This document shows, piece by piece, positions 1 through 7,651 of a DNA stretch of 11,288 nt. Position numbers and translations under genes: made by a program. Each line of letters opens with the position of its first letter. Within the stretch, counting starts at the first letter, position 1. The notes beneath the pieces were generated by a model. That model ran no database searches. It worked only from the letters and a program-made list of their open reading frames with translations, and was not told the DNA's origin. Origin of the DNA: Devosia sp. (lineage in GTDB: Bacteria; Pseudomonadota; Alphaproteobacteria; Rhizobiales; Devosiaceae); NCBI GenBank assembly GCA_016793415.1, contig JAEUMC010000680.1, positions 1-11,288 on the forward strand, written 5' to 3'.

Positions 1-19
1 AGGCGCTCCAATCGAAGGA

Positions 20-45
20 CCGGCCGCGCCCGTAGGCGCGACCGG
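20..45 (-). terminator. Stem-loop just after the sugar-binding protein gene
   Basis: On the minus strand, 15 bases after the stop codon of the binding-protein gene, CCGGTCGCGCC and GGCGCGGCCGG pair around a TACG loop. The stem is 11 bp with one G-T wobble. No T-run follows, so this is not a classic intrinsic terminator. A stable hairpin between a binding-protein gene and downstream transporter genes often protects the 3' end of the binding-protein mRNA and reduces read-through, and that role is inferred here. A GGAG at 6-9 (minus strand) could be the ribosome site of a next gene outside the window. Confidence 0.4.
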
Positions 46-60
46 CTGGGAGGAACCGGC

Positions 61-1299
61 TTACTTGCTGGCCCAGTAGTCGGCGTTGATGGTCTGCATG
101 GTCTTCATCGACTCGGCCGCCTGCTCGGGGGTCGGGTTGAACATGAAGGCACCCATGGCGGCGACCAGATCACCCTGGATCTGCGACGGCACCGCTTCCC
201 ACCAGCGCACCAGCGCCCGCGGCTTGGCGGCAGCGACCAGCTCCTTGTTGGCCTCGATGGTGGCGTTGGGCGCCTGGGCCTTGAGGTTGCCGTTGTAGAC
301 CTGCACGGTCGAGCCGAGCGCATTGGCGGCATCAGCCCCCATCAGCGACTGCACCGCCTTGCCGAGGTTAGGATCGGCGTCGAGCGCCGCCTTGGAGACG
401 ACGATCGGCGAAGCCTCGACGATCACCGACTGCTGCACATCCGGCGACAGCGACGGCATCAGGAAGGTCTTGAAGTCCTTGCCCGGCTCCATCCCGGCCT
501 CGGCGAACGAGCCCGAGTGCCAGTCGCCGACGAGGAACATCGCCGCCGACTTGTCGACGAAGAACTTCTGGTCGTCCTGCTCGCGCGGGTCGGTGAAGTA
601 GCCCTTGGCGTACATCTCGCCCCACACCTTGAAGGCGTTCTGCACGTCCGGGCTGTCATAGGCGACCGAGCCGTCGGTCAGGCCGACGAACGAGTCGGGG
701 TTGGTGCCCAGCACCAGCTGGCTGAACCAGATGAACGGCATCCAGCCGCCCGAGGCCGGCCCGTTGATCGGGGTGAAGCCGGCGGCCTTGAGCTTGTCGC
801 AGGCATCGATGAATTCGGCCCAGGTGGTCGGCGGCGCGGCGATGCCAGCCTTCTCGAAGGCGGCGGTGTTGTAGAACATCACCCAGTTGGCCACGTTGAG
901 CAGCACGCCGTAGGGCTTGCCATCCACCGACACCAGTTCCTTCTGGTCAGCCGAGAAATCGCCGTCGGCGATCGCCTGGTCCCAGTACGGGGTGAGGTCG
1001 GCGGCGATGCCGGTGGCGACCAGGTCGCTCAGTTGCTGGCCGTTCCACCAGGTGAAGAAGGCCGGCGCGTTGTTGCCGGCGATCGAGGTCTGCATGAACG
1101 CCTGGTACTTATCGGTCGGCGTGATTTCCTGCAGCTTGATCGTGGCGCCCGAGGCGGCGCTGGCGCCTTCCGCCAGCTTGGTCATGCCGGCGTTCCACGG
1201 GGTCTTGTCGGAGTAAAGGGCGAGATCGGCGGCGAACGCCGTGCCCGTCGAAAGCGCCGCAGCCAAGCTCACGGCGGTGATAGTCCTCATAAACGACAT
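61..1299 (-). CDS. Sugar ABC transporter periplasmic substrate-binding protein
   Basis: This 412-residue protein belongs to the extracellular solute-binding family of carbohydrate ABC importers (COG1653-like). It would capture a sugar or oligosaccharide in the periplasm and deliver it to membrane permeases. Residues 1-23 form a Sec signal peptide: MSFMRTI, a hydrophobic Ala/Leu-rich core, and AFA before a predicted cut at A23/A24. There is no lipobox cysteine. Aromatic residues typical of sugar pockets are visible (FFTWWNGQQ, GGWMPFIWFS, VGDWHSGSF). Met1 is chosen over Met4 because AAGGGAG lies six bases before it. The gene is the third of a leftward operon, 33 bp after the ABC ATPase. No permease gene is in the window; they may follow to the left. 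The family is clear, but the ligand is not predictable. Confidence 0.93.
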   Translation of the reverse strand: MSFMRTITAVSLAAALSTGTAFAADLALYSDKTPWNAGMTKLAEGASAASGATIKLQEITPTDKYQAFMQTSIAGNNAPAFFTWWNGQQLSDLVATGIAADLTPYWDQAIADGDFSADQKELVSVDGKPYGVLLNVANWVMFYNTAAFEKAGIAAPPTTWAEFIDACDKLKAAGFTPINGPASGGWMPFIWFSQLVLGTNPDSFVGLTDGSVAYDSPDVQNAFKVWGEMYAKGYFTDPREQDDQKFFVDKSAAMFLVGDWHSGSFAEAGMEPGKDFKTFLMPSLSPDVQQSVIVEASPIVVSKAALDADPNLGKAVQSLMGADAANALGSTVQVYNGNLKAQAPNATIEANKELVAAAKPRALVRWWEAVPSQIQGDLVAAMGAFMFNPTPEQAAESMKTMQTINADYWASK

Positions 1300-1305
1300 G
1301 TCTCT

Positions 1306-1312
1306 CTCCCTT
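1306..1312 (-). promoter_or_regulatory. Ribosome binding site of the substrate-binding protein gene
   Basis: AAGGGAG (minus strand) lies six bases before the ATG at 1299. The alternative ATG at 1290 would be 15 bases away, so the upstream start is favoured. This is the strongest Shine-Dalgarno match in the leftward operon, fitting the high expression binding proteins need. Confidence 0.75.
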
Positions 1313-1332
1313 GTCGTTGTTCCCGCTGCCCC

Positions 1333-2421
<1,089 letters not shown>

Positions 2422-2425
2422 GGCG

Positions 2426-2430
2426 CCTCT
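2426..2430 (-). promoter_or_regulatory. Ribosome binding site of the ABC ATPase gene, touching the upstream stop codon
   Basis: AGAGG (minus strand) lies four bases before the ATG at 2421, and its first A is the last base of the TAA stop of the enolase-family gene. Ribosomes ending the upstream gene would sit on this site, which suggests translational coupling. Confidence 0.55.
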
Positions 2431-3653
2431 TATCGTCCGGCTGGGTCGGCGTAGCGCATCTCGGGCTGGATCGAGTACCAGTCCGGACGCTGCGGATCGC
2501 GGTCATAGGTGTAGCCGCCGACCTCGCGGTAATAGGCGGCGTATTGAGCGAGCTTCTCGCGGTCGACCTCGACGCCGAGCCCCGGCGCCTTGGGCAGCGC
2601 GATCTCGCCGTCGACATATTTGAGCTTGCCGCCGACGATGATGTCGTCGAGCAGGTGATGGTAATGCGCGTCGGCCGCAAAGCTCATGTTGGGCAGCGCT
2701 GCGCCGAGGTGCAGCATCGAGGCAAGCTGGATGCCGAGCTCGCCCGAGGAATGGACGCTGGCGCCGAACTGGAAGGTTTCGAGCACCTGGCCGGCCTTGT
2801 AGGCCTGCCGCAGGCCACCCCAGAACGTGGTGTCGAGGAGGATCACGTCCACCGCGTCATGCTTGATGCAGCTGGCCAGCTGCTCGAAATTGACCACCAC
2901 GGTGTTGGTGGCGGTGGGGATCGAGATGCGGTCGCGCAGGCGCCGCATGCCTTCGAGCCCGAAGCACGGATCCTCGAAATAGTCGTTGCGGATGTGCTCG
3001 ATCTCTTTGGCCACCCAGATCGAGTCCTCGACCGACCACACCGAATTGGGGTCGAGACGGAAGCGGTCGCCGGGCAATGCCTCGGCAATCGCCGAGAACA
3101 CTTCAACATCGTGCTCGGGGGCGAACACGCCGCCCTTCAGCTTGTGCGACTTGAAGCCGTGCAGCTGCTTCTGCCGCTTGGCTTCCTTGACCAGCGCCTC
3201 GGCCGAGAACTCGTCGCCAAAACCGTTCTTCTCGTTGCCGTAGCGGTAGAACAGGTAGCTGGCGAACGGGATAGACTCGCGTAGCGCCCCGCCGATCAGG
3301 TCGCAGGCTCGGACTCCCAGCGCCTTGCCGGCCACGTCCATGCACGCCATCTCCAGCGCCGCATGCAGCTGCATGCGTGAATTGTAGAGGCTCGCCACCG
3401 GGTTCATGATCTTCCAGCGCAACTGCTCGAGCTGCAGCGGGTCATGCCCCTTGAGGTAAGGCAGCAGACCCTTGACCGCGGCTTCGGCGCTCTCGCCGCC
3501 GCCACCCAACTCGCCCCAGCCGGAAATCCCTTCGTCGGTCACCACCTCGACGATGGTGCGCACGAACCGCCCCCAATGGGCGCCCGACGCATGCCGCAGC
3601 GGTGCCTCGAGCGGCACGGCGACGGTGGTGGCCTTGATGTCGACGATTTTCAT
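2430..3653 (-). CDS. Enolase-superfamily sugar-acid dehydratase, glucarate dehydratase-like
   Basis: This 407-residue protein has an N-terminal capping domain and a TIM-barrel domain of the mandelate racemase/enolase superfamily. Expected activity is removal of water from an aldonic or aldaric acid to give a 2-keto-3-deoxy acid. Active-site residues are intact: KLK at K171 and K173 (HKLKGGVF), metal ligands D201 (LDPNSVW), E227 (FEDPC) and N250 (PTATN), and the dyad D274 (LLDTTFW) with H301 (ASVHSSG). The KLKGGV, DPN, EDPC, TATN and HS pattern matches E. coli GudD closely, so I place it in the GlucD subgroup; the third metal ligand Asn is typical of it. It is shorter than GudD (about 446 residues) and the capping loop ([10 protein letters not shown]) differs, so the substrate may not be glucarate. 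The start at MKIVDIK is where homology begins. Upstream in-frame starts would add a low-complexity Arg/His-rich extension crossing the promoters. The ribosome site is weak. It is first in the leftward operon. Confidence 0.9.
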   Translation of the reverse strand: MKIVDIKATTVAVPLEAPLRHASGAHWGRFVRTIVEVVTDEGISGWGELGGGGESAEAAVKGLLPYLKGHDPLQLEQLRWKIMNPVASLYNSRMQLHAALEMACMDVAGKALGVRACDLIGGALRESIPFASYLFYRYGNEKNGFGDEFSAEALVKEAKRQKQLHGFKSHKLKGGVFAPEHDVEVFSAIAEALPGDRFRLDPNSVWSVEDSIWVAKEIEHIRNDYFEDPCFGLEGMRRLRDRISIPTATNTVVVNFEQLASCIKHDAVDVILLDTTFWGGLRQAYKAGQVLETFQFGASVHSSGELGIQLASMLHLGAALPNMSFAADAHYHHLLDDIIVGGKLKYVDGEIALPKAPGLGVEVDREKLAQYAAYYREVGGYTYDRDPQRPDWYSIQPEMRYADPAGR

Positions 3654-3749
3654 TCGGGCGGAACTCTCGGCTTTTCCAGGGCAGGGAGGCGGTTGGATCG
3701 CCGATCCCCGGTGCTGTTTTTGTCGCATCCGGTGTCGGTGTCGTCCGCC

Positions 3750-3758
3750 CTTGCCAAG
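3750..3758. promoter_or_regulatory. Palindrome CTTGCCAAG, candidate operator half of a pair
   Basis: CTTGCCAAG is a perfect palindrome around one central base. It overlaps the -35 box of the rightward promoter and the predicted start of the leftward transcript, so a repressor here could block both. Its exact reverse complement occurs at 3821-3829, with centres 71 bp apart. The binding role is inferred. Confidence 0.4.
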
Positions 3759-3779
3759 ACGTTGTAGGTCTACCATACT
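3751..3779 (+). promoter_or_regulatory. Predicted sigma70-like promoter for the lactonase and GH38-like genes
   Basis: The -35 box TTGCCA (3751-3756, five of six consensus bases) and the -10 box CATACT (3774-3779, four of six) are separated by an ideal 17 bp. Transcription would begin near 3786, leaving a leader of roughly 95 bases before the GTG at 3880. It is the only plausible promoter I see before the three rightward genes. Confidence 0.5.
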
Positions 3780-3790
3780 AGTTGTGTCAA
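3761..3790 (-). promoter_or_regulatory. Predicted sigma70-like promoter for the leftward dehydratase/ABC operon
   Basis: On the minus strand a perfect -35 box TTGACA (3790-3785) is followed after 18 bp by TACAAC (3766-3761, four of six consensus bases). The start would be near 3754, giving a leader of about 100 bases. The promoter overlaps the rightward one almost completely, so the two are likely mutually exclusive or jointly controlled. Confidence 0.5.
3762..3775. promoter_or_regulatory. Pseudo-palindrome TTGTAGGTCTACCA between the divergent promoters
   Basis: TTGTAG and CTACCA are inverted half-sites (five of six bases pair) around a GT centre, with perfect core GTAG-GT-CTAC. The site lies inside the spacer of the rightward promoter and covers the leftward -10 box. 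That is a typical repressor position for a sugar-responsive regulator. The regulator family cannot be assigned, and no regulator gene is in the window. Confidence 0.4.
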
Positions 3791-3820
3791 TCGCCCTCGA
3801 TCCTGTTCCAAACGAACGGG

Positions 3821-3829
3821 CTTGGCAAG
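3821..3829. promoter_or_regulatory. Palindrome CTTGGCAAG, second copy of the candidate operator
   Basis: This is the exact reverse complement of the 9-bp palindrome at 3750-3758. It lies in the predicted leader of the rightward transcript and upstream of the leftward -35 box. The two copies bracket the promoter overlap, so cooperative binding with looping is possible, as is RNA pairing if both copies are transcribed from another start. The role is inferred from position only. Confidence 0.35.
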
Positions 3830-3867
3830 CGCCGACAGGGCGCACGGGGGCAATGACGGGGAAAAGC

Positions 3868-3874
3868 GGGAGGG
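3868..3874 (+). promoter_or_regulatory. Ribosome binding site that selects the GTG start of the lactonase-like gene
   Basis: GGGAGGG lies five bases before GTG at 3880, where lactonase-family homology begins (PIYAFTGSL). The in-frame ATG at 3853 has only a poorly spaced G-run, two bases away. Confidence 0.7.
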
Positions 3875-3879
3875 ACGTC

Positions 3880-4974
3880 GTGCCGATTTACGCATTCACC
3901 GGGAGCCTGACCCGCTCGATGCCGCAATACGGCGCGGCCAATGGCGAGGGCATTTCGCGGTTGAGCTTCGACGACCAAGCCGGCCGGCTGGATGCGATCG
4001 ATCTGGTCGGCGGCGTCGACGACACCGCCTGGCTGGTGACCGACGCGGCGCGTGGTCGCCTCTACTCGACGTGCGAGATCACCGGCACCCAACAGAGCGC
4101 CATCGCCGCCTACGCCGTGGAGCCGGCCGGGCTGCGGTTGCTCAACCGGCAGCCGACGCTCGGCAACGAGGCCTGCCATGCCAGCCTCTCGAGTGACGGA
4201 AAATTCCTGCTGGTCGCCAACTACAACGGCGCCAACCCCGAAGGCTGGCCCGACGCGGCGCTCAGCGTCTTTCCGATCGCCGGCGACGGCTCGCTCGGCG
4301 CCGCGGTCGCGAGCGTCCGCCACACCGGCAGCGGCCCCAATGCGGCGCGCCAGACCACGGCGCATGCCCATTGCGTCGTGTCAGCGCCGTCGGGTGACAT
4401 CGTCTATGTCGCCGATCTCGGCATCGACCGGCTCGTCGCCTATCGCCTCGGCGCCGATGGCAGCCTGAGGCGCGAGCCCGCCCGCGATTTCTCCCTGCCA
4501 CCCGGTCTCGGCCCGCGCCACCTGGTGTTCTCTAGTGATGGGCGCGCCATCTTCATGGTCAGCGAGCTGATCCCCACCGTGGTCAGCCTTGCCGTCGACC
4601 CGGCGACTGGCGCGCTCACCCAGCGCGACAACTTCGCCATCCCGTCGCTCGACGGCGGCATCGTTCAACCGGCCGGTATCGTGCTCAGCGCCGATGGCCG
4701 CCACCTGTTCGTCGGCCTACGCGTCTGCAACGACATCCTGGCGCTCCGTATCGACGCGAGCGGCAAGCTCACGCAGACCGGCCGTTGGCCAAGCGGTGGC
4801 GCGACGCCGCGCGACCTCGCCTTCTCGCCCTCCGGCCGCCACCTCGTGGTCGCCAACCAGGATTCCGATCGGCTGACGGTGTTCGCCGTCGATCACGCCG
4901 CCGGCACCTTGTCCGAGCCCCTGCAGCATTTCGATGTCGGCACGCCGATGTCGGTCAAACTCGCCGCCTTCTAG
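3880..4974 (+). CDS. Lactonase-family seven-bladed beta-propeller protein (6-phosphogluconolactonase-like)
   Basis: Read from GTG 3880, this protein has 364 residues, normal for the YbhE/Pgl-type lactonase family. It has no signal peptide, so it should be cytoplasmic. Propeller-blade repeats of the form SxDGRxLxVAN are visible near residues 100-115 ([19 protein letters not shown]), 163-190, 214-230 ([15 protein letters not shown]), 265-290 and 311-336 ([26 protein letters not shown]). Known members open 6-phosphogluconolactone or other sugar lactones, or 3-carboxymuconate lactone. In this context an unphosphorylated aldonolactone is the likelier substrate, because an acid dehydratase gene diverges from it; this is inference. 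It is first in the rightward unit, and the next gene starts 36 bp after its stop. A longer frame open from 3472 would cross both promoters and overlap the dehydratase gene, so it is not used. Some propeller proteins in this family have no shown enzymatic role. Confidence 0.88.
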   Translation: MPIYAFTGSLTRSMPQYGAANGEGISRLSFDDQAGRLDAIDLVGGVDDTAWLVTDAARGRLYSTCEITGTQQSAIAAYAVEPAGLRLLNRQPTLGNEACHASLSSDGKFLLVANYNGANPEGWPDAALSVFPIAGDGSLGAAVASVRHTGSGPNAARQTTAHAHCVVSAPSGDIVYVADLGIDRLVAYRLGADGSLRREPARDFSLPPGLGPRHLVFSSDGRAIFMVSELIPTVVSLAVDPATGALTQRDNFAIPSLDGGIVQPAGIVLSADGRHLFVGLRVCNDILALRIDASGKLTQTGRWPSGGATPRDLAFSPSGRHLVVANQDSDRLTVFAVDHAAGTLSEPLQHFDVGTPMSVKLAAF

Positions 4975-5010
4975 GCGGCTTCGTCCTCACTCCGGTCATC
5001 AGAGCCACCC

Positions 5011-7626
5011 ATGATCAACGAAATCCTCTTCGTCCATCACAGCCATACCGACATCGGCTACACCCACCCGCAGCCGGTGGTAATGGAGCTGCATCGCCGC
5101 TTCATCGACGAAGCCCTCGATATCGCCGAGCGCACCGCCGATTACCCCGATGACGCCAAGTTCCGCTGGACCTGTGAAGTCACCGGCGGAACCATGGACT
5201 GGTGGGTGAACGCCGGTAATGCCGACCGCGACCGCTTCCTCGCCGCGGTGAAGCGCGGGCAGATCGAAGTGGCCGGCATGGGCTGGCACATGACCCCGCT
5301 GATGGACCATTCCATGGTCCTCGATGTGCTGAAGCCGCTGAAATTCTTCCGCGAACTCGGCATCCCGGTGCGCTCGGCCATGAACACCGACGTCAACGGC
5401 CTGCCCTGGGGCGTCGTCGATGCGCTGCTCGATCACGGCATCACCGGCATCTCGATGGCGATCAACGAGCATTATGGGCATGCGCTGAAGCCCTGGCCGC
5501 GCGCCTTCAACTGGCAGGCCCCCGGCGGTCGCAGCATCACCGCCTATAACGGCTTCATCTACGGCGTCACCTCGGACCGCAGCCTGCAGATCCCCACCAA
5601 CATGGAAGAAGCTCGCGCCCGCGTGCCGCGCTGGGCCAAAAAGTGGGAGGCGACCGGTTATCCGCATCCATTCCTGATGATGCAGATCACCAACGTGCGT
5701 TACCACGACAACGGTTCGCCGCAGGCGGCGCTGCCCGATTTCATCCGCAACTTCAACGAGGGCAACGCTTCGACCGGCGGCATCAAGCTCAGGCTCGGGA
5801 CGATCAGCGAGTTCTTCGACCGTGTCCGCCAGCAGCCGGCAGACACCATTGAGACGCTGCGCGGCGACTGGACCGACTGGTGGAATTTCGGCGCCGGCTC
5901 CACCGCGCACGAAACCGCCCAGGCGATGCGCGGCCAGCGCGATCTCGATGCGGCGACCGGCCTCGATGCCTGGCATCCCAACGAAGCGCCGCGCCGGCGC
6001 GCGATGTTGCACGATGTCGCCCGCAAGGGCCTCGCGCTCTACGCCGAGCACACCTGGGGCGCCGACCGTTCGATCACTCAGCCGTACTCGCCCGAGACCC
6101 GCACCCAGCAGCTGCTGAAGCTCGCCACCGTGGCCGAGGGCGCCAGCGTTGCCCGCATGCTGCGCCGCGACGGGCTCGAGCGTCTCGGCATCGAAGCCGG
6201 CGGCGACGAGCCGACGCTGCTGGTCTACAACCCGCACGGCTTTGCGGTGAAGCAGTCGGTCCGGCTGCCCTACCTGCCACCGATGACCGATGCGCCCGAC
6301 CCGAAGCGCGGTTTTGGGCTCGAGGACCTGGTGCCTACCGGCCCCTCGTCGCATCGCATCCAGCGCCAGGACGTGGTGACCTCCGACCTGCCCGAGCATG
6401 GTGCCTACTACACCGCGCCCATCGAAGTGCCGGCGCTGAGCTACGTCACCATCCCGGCCGCTAAAGCTTCCGCGATGTCCAACGGCAAACTCTCGGCGAG
6501 GGATGGCGTGCTGTCGAACGGCCGCCTCACCATCAGCCTGGACGCCAAGGGTGGCCTCAATTCGCTGAAGCTCGACGGCACCGAATATGCCGGCGCCGCG
6601 AGCGAGCACTTGAAGTTCGGCGTGCCGGTGCTGGAGCGCGTCGCCTCCGGCATCCGCACCGACATGTTCGGCCAGGTCGACCTCGAGTCGCCCGATTGGC
6701 ACCTCGCCTGGCATCGCGACTGGCAGGCGGAGCGCTTCGACGGCAAGCTGGTCACGACCAGCGAAGCGGTCGAGCGCGGCAGTGCCCGCATCGTCCAGAG
6801 TTTCGAACTGCCCAATGGCGACAAGGTCGACGTGCTCTATCGCCTCGTCGGCGACGAGCCGGTGCTGCATGTCGAAGCCACGGTCACCAAGCAACCGATC
6901 GTCGAGCCGCACGCTGTCTACCTGCCGATGCCGACAGCGCTGGCTCAGGGCTGGGACGCCCATTACGAGACCGGTGGCGCGGTGGTGAAGCTCGACGACG
7001 AGCAACTGCCCTATGCCAGCCGGCACTACATCACGGCGCAGCGCTTCATCCGCATCGGCGACGCCAGCTCAGAGGTGACGGTCGCTTGCCCGGATGCACC
7101 GCTCTGGCAGGTCGGCGGCTACACCTTCGGCCGCTTCGGCGATCCCGATGGTCGCGTCACCCGCGAGCGCCCGACGCTCGTCGCCTGGCTCACCAACAAC
7201 TACTGGAGCACCAATTTCCAGGCCGACCAGGGCGGGCAGACCAAGTACCGCTTCACCTTGGTGCCGTCGCCGCGCCGCGAACTCGGCGCTTCGGCCCAGG
7301 CGGCGCTGAGCTACGCCCAGCCGCTGGCGACCCATGTCTTCGCCGAACGCGGCCCGGTCCGCGACACGGCGGCGAGCCTGCTGCAGCTCGACCTCGGCAC
7401 GGCGCTGCTGACCCGGCTCGAGGCCGATGGCGACGGCGTGGCGCTCACCGTGCTCAACCCCGGCGATGCCGAAGTGCGGGCGAAGCTCGGCGCCGGCAGT
7501 TTCAAACCTACCAAGGCCAGCCGCACGCCACTTTCGGGAGGTGCCGGCGAGGCTCTGCCGGTCAACGGCGGCGCCGTCAGTTTCACCATCGCGCCACGCG
7601 CCTGGACCCGCATTGCCCTGAGCTGA
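5011..7626 (+). CDS. GH38-like glycoside hydrolase (alpha-mannosidase-related), first of a tandem pair
   Basis: This 871-residue protein has no signal peptide and is therefore probably cytoplasmic. The N-terminal catalytic half starts directly with HHSHTDIGYTH. By analogy with GH38 enzymes, whose zinc is held by His and Asp of an HxD motif, the nucleophile Asp and a distal His, the predicted set is H12, D14, D127 (NTDVNG) and H347 (AEHTWGA). The usual GH38 nucleophile motif DPFGHS is replaced by DVNGLPW, so it is a divergent branch, and annotation pipelines may call it alpha-mannosidase, hydrolase or a DUF5054-type protein. RGDWTDWW (284-291) is shared with the next protein. A beta-sandwich-rich C-terminal half begins near residue 400 (LLVYNPHGF), with a GH38-C-like stretch from about 500 (LSNGRLTISLDAKGGLNSL). 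The ribosome site is weak (AGAG at 5001). The gene lies 36 bp after the lactonase gene. Fold is well supported; the substrate is unknown. Confidence 0.82.
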   Translation: MINEILFVHHSHTDIGYTHPQPVVMELHRRFIDEALDIAERTADYPDDAKFRWTCEVTGGTMDWWVNAGNADRDRFLAAVKRGQIEVAGMGWHMTPLMDHSMVLDVLKPLKFFRELGIPVRSAMNTDVNGLPWGVVDALLDHGITGISMAINEHYGHALKPWPRAFNWQAPGGRSITAYNGFIYGVTSDRSLQIPTNMEEARARVPRWAKKWEATGYPHPFLMMQITNVRYHDNGSPQAALPDFIRNFNEGNASTGGIKLRLGTISEFFDRVRQQPADTIETLRGDWTDWWNFGAGSTAHETAQAMRGQRDLDAATGLDAWHPNEAPRRRAMLHDVARKGLALYAEHTWGADRSITQPYSPETRTQQLLKLATVAEGASVARMLRRDGLERLGIEAGGDEPTLLVYNPHGFAVKQSVRLPYLPPMTDAPDPKRGFGLEDLVPTGPSSHRIQRQDVVTSDLPEHGAYYTAPIEVPALSYVTIPAAKASAMSNGKLSARDGVLSNGRLTISLDAKGGLNSLKLDGTEYAGAASEHLKFGVPVLERVASGIRTDMFGQVDLESPDWHLAWHRDWQAERFDGKLVTTSEAVERGSARIVQSFELPNGDKVDVLYRLVGDEPVLHVEATVTKQPIVEPHAVYLPMPTALAQGWDAHYETGGAVVKLDDEQLPYASRHYITAQRFIRIGDASSEVTVACPDAPLWQVGGYTFGRFGDPDGRVTRERPTLVAWLTNNYWSTNFQADQGGQTKYRFTLVPSPRRELGASAQAALSYAQPLATHVFAERGPVRDTAASLLQLDLGTALLTRLEADGDGVALTVLNPGDAEVRAKLGAGSFKPTKASRTPLSGGAGEALPVNGGAVSFTIAPRAWTRIALS

Positions 7627-7635
7627 TTGTACTTT

Positions 7636-7642
7636 GAGGAGG
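7636..7642 (+). promoter_or_regulatory. Ribosome binding site that selects the GTG start of the second GH38-like gene
   Basis: GAGGAGG lies nine bases before GTG at 7652, and SKIKTIYICNHAHTD follows. The in-frame TTG at 7634 overlaps this site and has none of its own, so GTG is preferred. Confidence 0.75.
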
Positions 7643-7651
7643 ACTAACCCC

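Noticed and set aside
3654..3845. N-terminal extension of the dehydratase to 3845
   Set aside because: The added 64 residues are low-complexity, cross the promoters and precede the natural enolase-family N terminus MKIVDIK.
3472..3879. N-terminal extension of the lactonase-like gene back to 3472
   Set aside because: It would overlap the divergent dehydratase gene and both predicted promoters. The ribosome site and the start of homology both point to GTG 3880.
4999..7026. 675-codon open frame on the minus strand opposite the first GH38-like gene
   Set aside because: Its translation is rich in Arg, His, Gly and Val with no domain motif, and it is fully antisense to a convincing gene. High-GC coding DNA commonly leaves such a frame open.
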